Assembly: GCA_003223215.1 (NCBI GenBank)
Contig: QHYH01000099.1
Location: 21,410 to 85,409, forward strand
Reading direction: 5' to 3'
Source: Acidobacteriota bacterium
GTDB lineage: Bacteria; Acidobacteriota; Terriglobia; Acidiferrales; UBA7541
Length of the DNA: 64,000 bases
The stretch's first letter is position 1. Each line of letters begins with the position of its first letter. The notes under the pieces were generated by a model. It did no database searches. It was not told the DNA's origin and was given only the letters and a program-made list of their open reading frames with translations. Positions 28,118-37,166 of this stretch are shown here, in pieces. The position numbers and the translations under genes are program-made.

Positions 28118-29479
28118 TTACTGCAGGGCGTCCATCAACCGAGTGATGGTTCGGTTGAGATCTTTGTCCGACCGGCGCAGCTCCTCGATCTTGTTGATCG
28201 AATGCAGCACCGTGGTGTGATGCTTGCCGCCGAACTGACGGCCAATCTCCGGCAGCGAGGCCGTGGTGAGCTGCTTCACGATGTACATGGCCACCTGCCG
28301 CGGAAAAGCGATCGCGCGCGTATTGCTGCGTATCTTGAGGTCCTGCTCGCGCAAATCGAAGTGTTCGCTCACGCGTTTCTGGATCAGGTCGATGGTCACG
28401 CGCTTTTCCTGCGAGGCGATGATGTTCCGCAACACCTGCTGCGCCGTGGACAGCGAAACCGCGGCACCGGTCAGTGAAGCATAAGCCATCAGGCGGGTCA
28501 GCGCGCCTTCGAGCTCGCGCACGTTGGACTTGATGGCGCGCGCGATGTATTCCGCCACGTCGTCGGGCAGGCTGAAGCGCTCGTTCTCCGCCTTCTTCTG
28601 CAGAATGGCGATCTTTGTTTCGAGGTCGGGCGGCTGGATGTCCGCAATCAATCCCCATTCGAACCGCGAGCGCAGGCGTTCCTCGATGGAGTTGATGTCC
28701 TTCGGCAAGCAGTCCGAGGAAATGACGATCTGCTTTTGCTGCTCGTACAGGGCATTGAAAGTGTGAAAAAACTCTTCCTGCGTTCTTTCTTTCCCGGCGA
28801 TGAATTGAATATCGTCCACCAGCAGCACATCCACGGTGTGAAAACGCTCGCGGAAGCTGATCATGCGGTCAAAGCGCAGCGAGTTGATCACCTCGATGGT
28901 GAATTTCTCCGCGCTCACGTAGCTCAGCCGCATGGCCGGGTTGCGCTTCTTGATGGTGTGCCCGATAGCGTGCATCAAATGCGTCTTGCCCATGCCCACC
29001 CCGCCGTAAAGGAACAGCGGGTTGTAGGCTTTCGAAGGGTGTTCGGCCACCGCGCGGGACGCCGCATGCGCAAATTCGTTGGACTTGCCCACCACGAACG
29101 TGTCGAAGCTGTAGCGGGGATTGAGCTGGTGGTCGCTCGACTCAAAATCCAGCTTGGCTTGTCCCGCCTTGGGCAAAGCCGCGGGCGAGGCCGGCACCGG
29201 TTCCTCCTCGCTGCACACGTATTGGACCTTTATGTTGGGGGTTCCGAGCTCATGGAACACCGCCGTGATGATGTCCCCGTACGTGCGGGTGAGCACCTGG
29301 CGGAAAACGGCGCTGGGAATCTGAATGTACAGGATTTCGCCTTCGGCCCGGCTCAGCCGTGTTGGCTGGAACCACGTCGTAAAGGTGTTGATGCTCACGC
29401 GGGCCTTGACGTGGTCGAGAAACTGGTCCCAGGGATTTCCCGCTTCACGCTCACGCCCAACTTGGGTTGCCGTCGTCAT
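28118..29479 (-). CDS. dnaA: Chromosomal replication initiator DnaA
   Basis: From ATG 29479 (MTTATQVGRE) the protein has 453 residues; a TTG twelve bases earlier is less likely. Domain I is WDQFLDHVKARVSINTFTTWF. Domain III is an AAA+ ATPase with Walker A GGVGMGKTH (159-167), Walker B VDVLLVDDIQFIAGKERTQEEFFHTFN, and a sensor motif. Domain IV carries the DNA-binding signature FPRQVAMYIVKQLT and GGKHHTTVLHSINKI. DnaA opens oriC and also regulates itself. Box-like sites lie just upstream. Confidence 0.98.
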   Translation of the reverse strand: MTTATQVGREREAGNPWDQFLDHVKARVSINTFTTWFQPTRLSRAEGEILYIQIPSAVFRQVLTRTYGDIITAVFHELGTPNIKVQYVCSEEEPVPASPAALPKAGQAKLDFESSDHQLNPRYSFDTFVVGKSNEFAHAASRAVAEHPSKAYNPLFLYGGVGMGKTHLMHAIGHTIKKRNPAMRLSYVSAEKFTIEVINSLRFDRMISFRERFHTVDVLLVDDIQFIAGKERTQEEFFHTFNALYEQQKQIVISSDCLPKDINSIEERLRSRFEWGLIADIQPPDLETKIAILQKKAENERFSLPDDVAEYIARAIKSNVRELEGALTRLMAYASLTGAAVSLSTAQQVLRNIIASQEKRVTIDLIQKRVSEHFDLREQDLKIRSNTRAIAFPRQVAMYIVKQLTTASLPEIGRQFGGKHHTTVLHSINKIEELRRSDKDLNRTITRLMDALQ

Positions 29480-29499
29480 CGCTAAAGACAAAACAAAGC

Positions 29500-29850
29500 C
29501 CCTTGGCTATTTCCACAGAATGTGTAAAACCTGTGGAAAGCAGTTCCTCGCTTACTCTTCTTCAGGCTTCGGGATTCCTGGCCGCGGCGGATACCTCATG
29601 CCCCTGGGATCCGTATGCGACTTGTTAGGATTTGCCGGCCCACCTACCGCCGCTTGAGACCGCGCGGATTGTCGCCGATTGACTTGCCCAGGGCAAGCGA
29701 AAAGTGTGCGAAGGTCTTGGCGGTGTTGCACATGCTCTGCACAACTTTTCCACAGCCAGCAATTCCTCCCCGGCTGCCCACAAATACCTTTTTTTCACAA
29801 CATTGCTCGGGAAAGTCTTTGCCGGGGAGAAATCTTTCACAAGGTCGGCG
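29500..29850. other. Probable chromosomal origin (oriC) with DnaA boxes
   Basis: Upstream of dnaA, five nine-base sites match or nearly match TTWTNCACA: ATTTCCACA (29509-29517), CTTTCCACA on the minus strand (29532-29540), TTTTCCACA (29746-29754, perfect), TTTTTCACA (29791-29799, perfect) and TCTTTCACA (29833-29841). A T-rich stretch precedes the fourth box. Position next to dnaA and box clustering support an origin that may also autoregulate dnaA. A full unwinding element was not defined. Confidence 0.65.
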
Positions 29851-29874
29851 GGCGGAGGCTGAGGAAAACTCCAT

Positions 29875-30894
29875 TCACTTCGTGTTTTTTTTGTCGGGCC
29901 GGCTGAACAGGTAAAGACCCAACGGATCGCTTCCGATGATCAACTGATCTTTCTGGACGAGAATGGTTTTGGCCTCCAGGCGCGCGCCTCCGGGGGCATA
30001 AATCTTGTAGGTCGCGAGGCGGTTACCGGCCTTATCAAAGTGCAGCAGGTTGTTGTTCAACGCCATCCACACCTCCCCGCTCGAACGGTCCACGCCCAAG
30101 GCCGTCAGGACGCGCTTGAAGGAGGGCGCGTCGCCGCGCTTTTCCTGCCGGGCGATTTCCTTGCGCACGGCCACCGCCACCGGGAGGGAGTCGATCGCCG
30201 TGTATTGAATATCCTGGCTCGCGTAGCCCAGCCGGTCATATTGCCGCACCGTGGGCTCGGGCAAATACGCGAACGCATAATAAAGATGGCCCAGCTCGTC
30301 GGTCGCGAGTTGCCCGATGTTCAGGAAGCGGTTCAGTTCCGGGCGCTCGGCAATGGGCTCCGGATCGCCAAACTCCCTTACGTCTTTGCCCTGCTTGTCG
30401 AAAACCATCACCAGGTGCGTTTCGCCAAGCGTCGCGACCGCGACTTCGTCTTCCTCGAGGACGGCCACCGAAACGGGGTTCTTCACGGCAAAGGAACGAA
30501 GAGGCGCGCCGTCGGGAGAAAAAACCCGAATGAGATTCGCGCCGCGGTCCGCCACGTAGATCCCGCCCTCGGCATCCACGTCGCAGTCCTCGCCGAAAGT
30601 AATCAAGCTGTGAGTTGCGGCGGCGCTCCCCGTAGCCGCGGGTTCCTCGCCGATGGCCAGGAGTTGCTTTCCCGCGGCGTCGACGACCACCAGTCCTGGC
30701 GCGGCCGAAGCCAGGACGTACAGCCGTCCGTTTGCCCCTTGCCGGACCGCGCGCAGCCCGGGACCAATGGCGGTCAGAATCCGTTGCTTGGCGAAAAGGT
30801 CCACCTCTTCGGGTTCTTGCCGAAGCGCCGCGGAGGAGGCAAGCAAACCGATCGCCGTGAGAAGCTTCACTTTCGAAGCCCTGGTGGTTCCCAT
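29875..30894 (-). CDS. Exported beta-propeller (NHL/6-bladed) protein
   Basis: The 339-residue protein has a weak signal peptide (LLTAIGLLASSAALR) and propeller-type strands: LRAVRQGANGRLYVLASAAPGLVVVD, EDCDVDAEGGIYVADRGANLIRVFSPDG, PVSVAVLEEDEVAVATLGETHLVMVFDKQG, IGQLATDELGHLYYAF, and VLTALGVDRSSGEVWMALNNNLLHFDKAGN. It resembles the 6-bladed NHL-type proteins common in Acidobacteria. The role is unknown. It is convergent with nothing nearby and its 3' end abuts the oriC region. Confidence 0.75.
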   Translation of the reverse strand: MGTTRASKVKLLTAIGLLASSAALRQEPEEVDLFAKQRILTAIGPGLRAVRQGANGRLYVLASAAPGLVVVDAAGKQLLAIGEEPAATGSAAATHSLITFGEDCDVDAEGGIYVADRGANLIRVFSPDGAPLRSFAVKNPVSVAVLEEDEVAVATLGETHLVMVFDKQGKDVREFGDPEPIAERPELNRFLNIGQLATDELGHLYYAFAYLPEPTVRQYDRLGYASQDIQYTAIDSLPVAVAVRKEIARQEKRGDAPSFKRVLTALGVDRSSGEVWMALNNNLLHFDKAGNRLATYKIYAPGGARLEAKTILVQKDQLIIGSDPLGLYLFSRPDKKNTK

Positions 30895-31043
30895 AGATCC
30901 TGTAGATTACTACGGACGCCCGGGCGGTTGCCCGCGTTCGAACCAGCCTCGGCGCGGCCGCGTCGACAAGGCGGAAATCGGGAGGAGGAGAAGAAGGATG
31001 GACGACCGACGCACGAGCGAAGTATTGACGGAGGCAAGGAGTA

Positions 31044-31847
31044 TCAGTCGATCGAGAAGCGCAGGCGTTCGATCGAGCGCGCGCGCAAGCGGCCGGCGGC
31101 ATTGCGCGGAAGATCGCCATCGGTTTCCACCAACACGCAATTCATCTGCACATCGCCGGAAGCCACGTCAAACCTTGCCGGCAGGCCATTTAGAAATTTC
31201 TTGATGATGCCGTCGCGGTCCATCCCGATGACGCCGCCGTGCGGGCCGGTCATGCCCACGTCGGTAATGTAAGCCGTGCCCTGCGGCAAAACGCGTTCGT
31301 CGGCCGTGGCCACGTGCGTGTGCGTGCCCACGACCGCCGTCACCCGGCCATCCAGGTACCAGCCCATCGCCACTTTCTCGCTGGTCGTTTCCGCGTGCAT
31401 ATCCACCAGCACGAAATCGACGTCCGCGGGAAGTTTCTCGAGCTCGCTGTCGGCCTTGCGGAACGGGTCATCGATCTGCGTCATGAACACGCGCCCCTGC
31501 AGATTCAGCACCGCGTACTTCGTTCCGTTCTTCGCCGTACCGACGTAGGTCCCGCTGCCGGGATTGCCTTCTGGAAAATTCGCCGGGCGCAGCAGCCGCG
31601 GTTCGTGCGGCAGGTACTCCAGGATTTCCTTGCGGTCCCAACTATGATTTCCGCCGGTGATCACGGCGACCCCTAGGTTCAAAAGCTCTTGCGCCAGCCG
31701 CGGGGTGATCCCGAATCCCGACGCCGCGTTCTCGCCATTGACAATCACCAGGTCGATCTCCCGCTGCGACACCACATCCGCTAGGCGGTCGTGGACGATC
31801 AACCGTCCCGGGGCTCCCACAATGTCTCCCACAAAAAGTATGCGCAT
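31044..31847 (-). CDS. YmdB/TIGR00282-family metallophosphoesterase
   Basis: The 267-residue protein starts with the phosphoesterase metal motif MRILFVGDIVGAPGR and has the rest of the site in VNGENAASGFGIT, VITGGNHSWDRKEI, VDMHAETTSEKVAMGWYLDGRV and VVGTHTHVATADERVLP. Those Asp, Glu, Asn and His residues match the dinuclear site of YmdB, a cytosolic 2',3'-cyclic nucleotide phosphodiesterase. In many genomes ymdB is next to rny; no rny gene is in this window. Confidence 0.93.
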   Translation of the reverse strand: MRILFVGDIVGAPGRLIVHDRLADVVSQREIDLVIVNGENAASGFGITPRLAQELLNLGVAVITGGNHSWDRKEILEYLPHEPRLLRPANFPEGNPGSGTYVGTAKNGTKYAVLNLQGRVFMTQIDDPFRKADSELEKLPADVDFVLVDMHAETTSEKVAMGWYLDGRVTAVVGTHTHVATADERVLPQGTAYITDVGMTGPHGGVIGMDRDGIIKKFLNGLPARFDVASGDVQMNCVLVETDGDLPRNAAGRLRARSIERLRFSID

Positions 31848-32498
31848 GAAGAAGTCGAGGCTGGCAGGCGGCTAGTGACGAGCAACCGGCTCGACGAAGC
31901 GATGGCTTGCGCTCCTGACTCGCGGCTGGTCGCTAGGCTCCTGAAGTACAGACGTCAGAGAAGCCACGGTTCCCCTTTCGACGAAAATCTGTTGGATAGC
32001 AAAATGGAGCGGACCGCTTGGCCGTGGGGAGCTAGGCCGTGAACCTCTGTAGTAGGTGGGCGCCACGAGCCAGCCGTTAGGCTTTCCTGCCCCGCTCGCG
32101 TGCCGCCGTGCGATCGGTTCCGTTGTTCGTTTTCCGCCTGCGGTACAGAGTAGGAAAGAAACTTCCTGACGGCAAACGGAAAACTCGGAACTGACCATGC
32201 TTTCTGGAGAAAATCGGCGGCGCGCCAGTGGGACAGGCCGTGCTCACAGGCTGTCTATCCGCAGCACCCCAGAGATTCGTTACGGTTCAAACGGCTTTCG
32301 CACCCTCACCTGCGTCGAAGTACCGCTCCGCTCTCATTCTATCCTTAGCGCCGACACGCGTCCAAAGTTTTGCGCGGCGCTTGTTCCTTCCTCTCCGAAT
32401 CAGGAACGCCCTAGGCTCGAGGGTACCTTCCACGCGCCGCCGAACACGGCCCGCGGATTCGCGGTAGAATCGTCTGGATCGGCAAGGAGGACGCCCCC
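31848..32498. other. 651-base stretch without a supported gene
   Basis: It separates the divergent YmdB-like and TPR genes. Both strands have short open frames without domains or ribosome sites. No RNA gene, repeat or coding remnant was identified. It should contain promoters in both directions, but none is clear. Confidence 0.45.
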
Positions 32499-34085
32499 AT
32501 GCGTGACCGTTGTCACTCGAAGGCCGCCATCCCGCTAACCGTTGTTCTCTTCCTGCTCGGCCAAGCGAGCTTGTCCGCCACGCCGGCCGACCAGCTTGGC
32601 AAAGTGCATTTCCCCACGACTTGCTCGAGCGCCATCGCGCCCACCATCGAAAAGGGCGTCGCGCTGTTGCACTCGTTTCAGTACAAGGAATCCGAGCAAA
32701 CCTTCACGGAAGCGGCCACACGCGAACCTAAGTGCGCGATCGCCCATTGGGGCAAAGCCATGGCTCTGTATCACCAGCTTTGGGACTTTCCTGTCAAGGG
32801 CACCCTCAAGGAAGGCCGCAAGGAGATCGACGAAGCCCGCAAGGTTCATTCGGTTAGCCCGCGGGAGAAAGGCTTTATCGCTGCCGCCGCCGCGTTCTTC
32901 CGGAAAAAATCCAAACTGTCCCATGCCGATCGCACCAAGGCCTATTCCGCCGCTCTCGAGGAGTTTTATGCCGAAAATCCAGGCGACAGCGAAATTGCCT
33001 CCTTCTATGCACTTTCTTTGGTGTCGCTTGCCGACGAAGACGTGGACGCAACAGGCAACCTTCAAAAAGCCATCGCCATCCTCAATCCGCTGCTCGAAAA
33101 GTTTCCCGATCACCCCGGCGTTGCGCATTACCTGATTCACGCCGCCGACCGGCCCGAGCTGGCCTCGCAAGGCCTTGAGGCCGCGCGCCGCTACGCCGAG
33201 ATCGCTCCCGAATCCTCGCATGCGCTGCACATGCCTTCGCACATCTTCGTGCGCCTCGGCTTATGGCAGGACTCCATCACCTCGAACCTTGCGGCCAGGG
33301 GTTCCGCCGCCCACGCCGCGGAAATGCGTATGGCCGAGTCCCACTACCAGACCCACGCCATGGACTTCCTGAACTACTCCTACTTGCAGTCCGGTCAGGA
33401 AACCAAGGCGCGCGAAGTCATTGCCGACGAGGAGAACGTCGTAGGCGCCGGCGAGGAGAGCAAGGCCAGGCAAGCCGCAGAACTGTCCTCCCGCACGGCT
33501 CTCGAGCTGCATCGCTGGACGGAAGCCGCGGCCCTGCCGGTTCCAGAAGTAAGGCTCGTCGCCCGAGAGCCTGCCTACCACGCCCGCGCGCTCGGCAAAG
33601 CGCACTTGGGCGATGTGGCGGGCGCCCGCGCCGATCTCGAGAAGCTCAAAGAGATTTGGGCCGCCGAGGAGGGCGAGGACCGAAAACTAGATTATCCCGT
33701 CTCGCACGAAAAGCACACGAGCTCGGTCGAGGTTTGGATTCTCTTCGCCGAAGGCAAGCACGACGAAGCGCTCCAGGAAATGCGCGCGATTGCCGATCGC
33801 CAGGACTCGAAGGGCATCGATTCGCTCGCCATCCCCGCGCGCGAAATGCTTGCTGACATGCTGCTCGAGCTCAAGCGCCCGGCCGACGCGCTCGCGGAAT
33901 ACAAAGTCGCCTTGAAGAATTCCCCGAACCGTTTTGACAGCCTTCTCGGAGCCGCGCGTGCGGCCGAAGCCTCGGGCGACTCGAGCGCCGCGCAAAGCTT
34001 CTACGAGCAACTCGCCGCGGTCTGCCCCGCCGCGGCCGATCGCCCCGAATTGGCCGAAGTTAAAACCTACCTCGCTCGAAAATAG
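32499..34085 (+). CDS. Exported TPR-repeat protein
   Basis: The 528-residue protein has a signal peptide (AIPLTVVLFLLGQASLSATPA) and TPR helices throughout: IEKGVALLHSFQYKESEQTFTEAATREPKCAIAHWGKAMAL, LQKAIAILNPLLEKFPDHPGVAHYLIHAAD, RYAEIAPESSHALHMPSHIFVRLGLW, and a C-terminal PADALAEYKVALKNSPNRFDSLLGAARAAEASGD. The WGKAMA and HMPSHIF motifs are characteristic of a conserved bacterial family of exported TPR proteins. The function is probably scaffolding; no enzymatic motif is seen. Confidence 0.85.
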   Translation: MRDRCHSKAAIPLTVVLFLLGQASLSATPADQLGKVHFPTTCSSAIAPTIEKGVALLHSFQYKESEQTFTEAATREPKCAIAHWGKAMALYHQLWDFPVKGTLKEGRKEIDEARKVHSVSPREKGFIAAAAAFFRKKSKLSHADRTKAYSAALEEFYAENPGDSEIASFYALSLVSLADEDVDATGNLQKAIAILNPLLEKFPDHPGVAHYLIHAADRPELASQGLEAARRYAEIAPESSHALHMPSHIFVRLGLWQDSITSNLAARGSAAHAAEMRMAESHYQTHAMDFLNYSYLQSGQETKAREVIADEENVVGAGEESKARQAAELSSRTALELHRWTEAAALPVPEVRLVAREPAYHARALGKAHLGDVAGARADLEKLKEIWAAEEGEDRKLDYPVSHEKHTSSVEVWILFAEGKHDEALQEMRAIADRQDSKGIDSLAIPAREMLADMLLELKRPADALAEYKVALKNSPNRFDSLLGAARAAEASGDSSAAQSFYEQLAAVCPAAADRPELAEVKTYLARK

Positions 34086-34109
34086 CGCCCAGGCCCCTGC
34101 TGCCCGCGC

Positions 34110-34673
34110 TTAGTGTTTTTTCGGAGACGGCTCCGGTGCTCTCCCTTCGTAAATCCGCGCCGCGTTTTCATGCAGTGCAGAGAGCAGTGATCCCAAGCGG
34201 TTGAGATCGTCGCTCGGGATCCCGGTGAGGAATTCCTCGCGCACTTGCTCAAAGGTCTTCTTCAGTCGGGGCACCGCGCGTTCCGCCCGGGCAGTGGATT
34301 TGATGATGAGCAGCCGCTGATCCCGCGGGTCGCTGACGCGCCGCAGGAATCCTCCGGCCTCCAGGCGGTCAACAAAACGGGTAATCTTGCCCTTGTCCCG
34401 CCCCATGGCCTGGGCGAGCCTCCCCGCGGAAAGTTCGTTGGCCTCCGCGCAATGCACCAGCACGGCGGCTTCCTGCGCCGTCAGTCCCGCGTAGGCGAAG
34501 CGCCGGTCAAAGGCCTTTTGCAGTCCGATACTCGCTCGCAGGAGCTGCGAAATAACGGCTTCGCCCTCCCGGCCCCTCAGGCTCATGTACTCGCTCAAGA
34601 GCACGCCAAGATCGCAGGGAGGCTTTTCTTCCCTGCGCCTTTTCACGGTTTTCTTTCTCGCCTGGAAACTCAT
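34110..34673 (-). CDS. MarR-family transcriptional regulator
   Basis: After a basic tail (ARKKTVKRRREEK) the 187-residue protein has a MarR winged-helix domain: FAYAGLTAQEAAVLVHCAEANELSAGRLAQAMGRDKGKITRFVDRLEAGGFLRRVSDPRDQRLLIIKSTARAE. The DPRDQR wing is diagnostic. MarR dimers usually repress neighbouring efflux or oxidation genes. Interestingly, the adjacent right-hand locus is a remnant of an RND pump and a receptor, so its original target may have been deleted. That link is an inference. Confidence 0.92.
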   Translation of the reverse strand: MSFQARKKTVKRRREEKPPCDLGVLLSEYMSLRGREGEAVISQLLRASIGLQKAFDRRFAYAGLTAQEAAVLVHCAEANELSAGRLAQAMGRDKGKITRFVDRLEAGGFLRRVSDPRDQRLLIIKSTARAERAVPRLKKTFEQVREEFLTGIPSDDLNRLGSLLSALHENAARIYEGRAPEPSPKKH

Positions 34674-34777
34674 GGGCTGGAGCTACCCGCCTTCCGAGCA
34701 GGAGCTTCGAGCTTCCACCCGACTGGCTCGAAAGATGGCCTCCTCTCCCGGCTCCAAGTCATCCGAGCGCCTCCAAA

Positions 34778-34935
34778 CTAAAAATGGAAACCCAACTCGG
34801 CGGTAAAGGCTCGCGGTGTGACGAAATGCGTTCCGCTGAACGTCGACAGGAAGTTGTAAATTGCCGTTTTGTTTGTCAGGTTGACAGCTGTCAAGCGCAA
34901 ACTCCACTTGTAACGGTCGTTGTGAAACAAGCCAT
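34778..34935 (-). pseudogene. C-terminal relic of a TonB-dependent receptor
   Basis: The last 51 codons of this minus-strand frame read GLFHNDRYKWSLRL, TAVNLTNKTAIYNFLSTF, SGTHFVTPRAFTAELGFHF and end with a final Phe and stop. This is the normal last two or three strands of acidobacterial TonB-dependent receptors (NLTNK.YLYNF...F.GTHF..PR...). Everything 5' of about 34935 is replaced by sequence of the RND relic on the other strand. The receptor is therefore missing its plug and nearly all of its barrel. Confidence 0.75.
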
Positions 34936-34936
34936 C

Positions 34937-35803
34937 GTCGCCGACGCTCAGGCTGCCACGCAGGTCATCCAGGGAGAAAAACTCTTCGACCTCATCGTTC
35001 GCATGTAGCCGCAATTCCGTTCCGGCGCGCGCCAGATTGGGGACCTTCTTGTTCCCGCTCCCGGCGGACAGCAGATTCCGCTTGCCGAGCTCGCCAGCAT
35101 CAAAGAGTCCAGCGGCGCGTCGTTCATCTACCGGGAAAACAATTCGCGTTACATCGGCATTCAATTTTCGATTGTTGGGCGAAACTTGAAAGGCATTGTG
35201 AATGCCGGACAGGCGGCGGTCGAGAAATCGGTACAAATCCCCGAGGGATACACGCTCGATTGGGGCGGAGAGTACAGCGAGTTGCTCGAAGCAAAAGCAC
35301 AGTTCGTCATCATCGGCCCCCTCGCCGTTTTGCTCATTTTCCTGATTCTTTTCGCGCTCTATGGCAATTTCAAGTTTCCGGTCACGATTGCTCTCGGCGT
35401 GGTGCTGACCGAACCGGTCGGAGCGCTTATCGCGCTATGGCTGACCCATACGCCTTTCAGCGTCTCGAGCCTCCTGGGCTTGCTCGCGCTCCTGGGAGTT
35501 TCCGTCGAGACCGCGGTGATTCTCGTCAGCTACATCAACAAGCTTCGTCTTGAAGGCAGAACCATTCGCGAAGCTACCCTCGATGCCTCCTTGCTGCGCT
35601 TGCGTCCCATCATGATGACGGCGTTGGTGGCCTGTCTCGGCTTGCTCCCCGCGGCACTTTCTACCGGCGTGGGCAGCGACACTCAGAAGCCCTTTGCGAT
35701 CGTGGTGGTCGCAGGACTGATTTCGCGCCTGTTCCTGGGCTTCTTTGTCAATCCCGTGCTGTATGAAGTCGTCGCCCGCGAAGGCGACGTCTTGCAAGTG
35801 TGA
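34937..35803 (+). pseudogene. C-terminal relic of a CusA/CzcA-type RND heavy-metal efflux pump
   Basis: Homology starts abruptly near 34937 with ADAQAATQVIQGEKLFDLIVRM, is interrupted by TAG at 35006-35008 where CAG would give RMQPQFR, and continues GDLLVPAPGGQQIPLAELA, FIYRENNSRYIGIQFSIVGR, VQIPEGYTLDWGGEYSELLE, then the C-terminal membrane helices and VETAVILVSYINKLRLEG. About 290 codons remain of more than 1000. The inner-membrane pump cannot be made. A GTG at 35186 could start a 205-residue membrane fragment, which is unlikely to be functional. The 5' truncation point coincides with that of the receptor relic. Confidence 0.85.
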
Positions 35804-35863
35804 GCTCGACCGCGCGACTGCAGCTCTGGCGCTGACCTCGATCACCGAGCAATAGAAACGCAG

Positions 35864-36439
35864 TTAATCTTTTCTCGGCTGTGCCGTGGGCGGCAGAATG
35901 CCATTCAAGCGCAGGTAGGTTGCTTGCGCCCCATAATGGTCGTACCAATCGTCGCTCAGAATAATCAGCACCGCGGCGCGGGAAAACGGGCGGTTGCCGA
36001 ACAGCATCATCTGGTCTCCGAGCTTCGAATCATCCACTTTTTCGAGCGCCGCCGAGCAATACTCGAACGAGGCTTTGAGCGCCGCCACGAGCTTGTCTTT
36101 GGGATCCGTGTCCGCGAGCTTTACGTCCGGCGCGGCAGTGTCGGAAATCTTCGAGCACAAGCCGTTGTTCGACTGCGCGATGTGCATCACCAGGTGAGCG
36201 AAGGAGTTCATTTCCGGAATGGGCTTGAAGTTATATTTCTCCGCGGGCATGGCTTCCGCGGCGGCAACCATGTTCTTGCTGAAGCGAGGCAGCTGGGCCT
36301 TCACCGCGGCGCTCACGGGATTGGCCACCGGAGAAAGGTTCGGGGATGCCGAGGTGCCGCCAGCGGACTGCTGGGCCGGAGCACCCGCAGCCACCGCCAT
36401 GGCTGCAACCGCGAACCATGCGAGTCTTTTCCAGATCAT
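35864..36439 (-). CDS. Exported DinB-family protein
   Basis: The ATG at 36439 follows GGAGGA. The 191-residue protein has a signal peptide (RLAWFAVAAMAVAAGAPA) and a four-helix DinB/YfiT-like domain with the metal-site histidines in NSFAHLVMHIAQSNN and SDDWYDHYGAQATYLRLNGILPP. Cytosolic DinB members are thiol transferases or metal hydrolases; exported ones are common in Acidobacteria but uncharacterised. An upstream extension of the frame to 36766 covers the neighbouring Lys-rich gene and is not coding. Confidence 0.85.
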   Translation of the reverse strand: MIWKRLAWFAVAAMAVAAGAPAQQSAGGTSASPNLSPVANPVSAAVKAQLPRFSKNMVAAAEAMPAEKYNFKPIPEMNSFAHLVMHIAQSNNGLCSKISDTAAPDVKLADTDPKDKLVAALKASFEYCSAALEKVDDSKLGDQMMLFGNRPFSRAAVLIILSDDWYDHYGAQATYLRLNGILPPTAQPRKD

Positions 36440-36601
36440 TTCTGTCCTCCTCCCTGCTTTTTTCCTGCCGCTTCCCGAAAGCATACTCTCTCGCTCCGCC
36501 GCCAACAATCTCGCCGCTGCCCGGGTCAGGCAAACCAATCGTGCGGACAAACAATTTGGGCAGCCGGCACGCTCTCGCGCAGCGGCTGCCCGGAACGACA
36601 G

Positions 36602-36628
36602 CACAAAAAAAAGCCCGTCAGCTGGGCT
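36602..36628 (-). terminator. Intrinsic terminator overlapping the stop codon of the Lys-rich gene
   Basis: In minus-strand sense, AGCCC and GGGCT form a short stem around AGCTGAC, which includes the TGA stop, followed by eight T residues (plus 36604-36611). The last codons therefore double as the left arm of the terminator. Confidence 0.75.
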
Positions 36629-36809
36629 TGTTGTCGTCCTTTTTCTCTTCTTTCTTCTCAGTCTTCTTCTTCGAGCTCTTCTTCTTGGTTTCCTTCTTCT
36701 TGGTGGTGTCTGCCTTGGCGTCGTCCTTCTTCTCGGTGTCCTGCGCATACGTCGCGCCGGAAACACAAAGGAAGGTTGCGAGCGTCAGAGCACCTAGCAG
36801 TTTCCTCAT
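36618..36809 (-). CDS. Small exported Lys-rich protein
   Basis: The 63-residue product starts at ATG 36809 after GAGGAGG. A clear signal peptide (MRKLLGALTLATFLCVSGATYA) precedes a mature chain of about 40 residues made almost only of Lys, Asp, Glu, Thr and Ser (KKKETKKKSSKKKTEKKEEKK). It is predicted to be disordered. Its own terminator overlaps the stop. The role is unknown; binding to cell-wall or nucleic-acid polyanions is a guess. Confidence 0.75.
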   Translation of the reverse strand: MRKLLGALTLATFLCVSGATYAQDTEKKDDAKADTTKKKETKKKSSKKKTEKKEEKKDDNKPS

Positions 36810-37166
36810 ACTTCCTCCTCTGCAATCAGTGGTTCAGATGTGAAATGCAATCCCGGCTGGAAGGAACTGCCCGACGGAGAAAGCACTTCCTCCCCCGGTT
36901 TCCGGCGCCGAAAAGGCTACCCCCACTCAGCGCCAGACACGAAGCCTACCATCAGACACCCCACACGGCAAGTGATCCTTGGCCTTGGGTGGCCTTTTGG
37001 CACCTCGTGGCCCCCTGTGGCACCTGGTGGCCCGGTGGCCCGGTTTCCTTCGAGCCAGCGCCATGCGAGGAACCAAGACGCTATCCGCCTGCTCCACAGT
37101 TTCTCTCCACCCGGGCCCCCTTTTGTTTTATCCTGTGCCGCTTGCATCTTTGCCGGAGGTCCTTTT
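36810..37166. other. Intergenic stretch with a GTGGCC-rich imperfect repeat block
   Basis: The open frame that precedes the Asp-box protein here lacks a signal peptide or domain and is not regarded as coding. Between 36998 and 37035 two imperfect 18-base copies of TGGCACCTsGTGGCCCss lie 20 bases apart, followed by GGTGGCCC in tandem (37026-37041). The last 12 bases hold the GGAGGT site of the next gene. Confidence 0.45.

Noticed and set aside
32260..32320. Possible tRNA-like sequence with GGTTCAAACGG
   Set aside because: No matching acceptor, D or anticodon stems could be built around it.
36840..37166. N-terminal extension of the Asp-box protein
   Set aside because: It would place a signal peptide in the middle of the protein; GTG 37167 with GGAGGT is clearly better.
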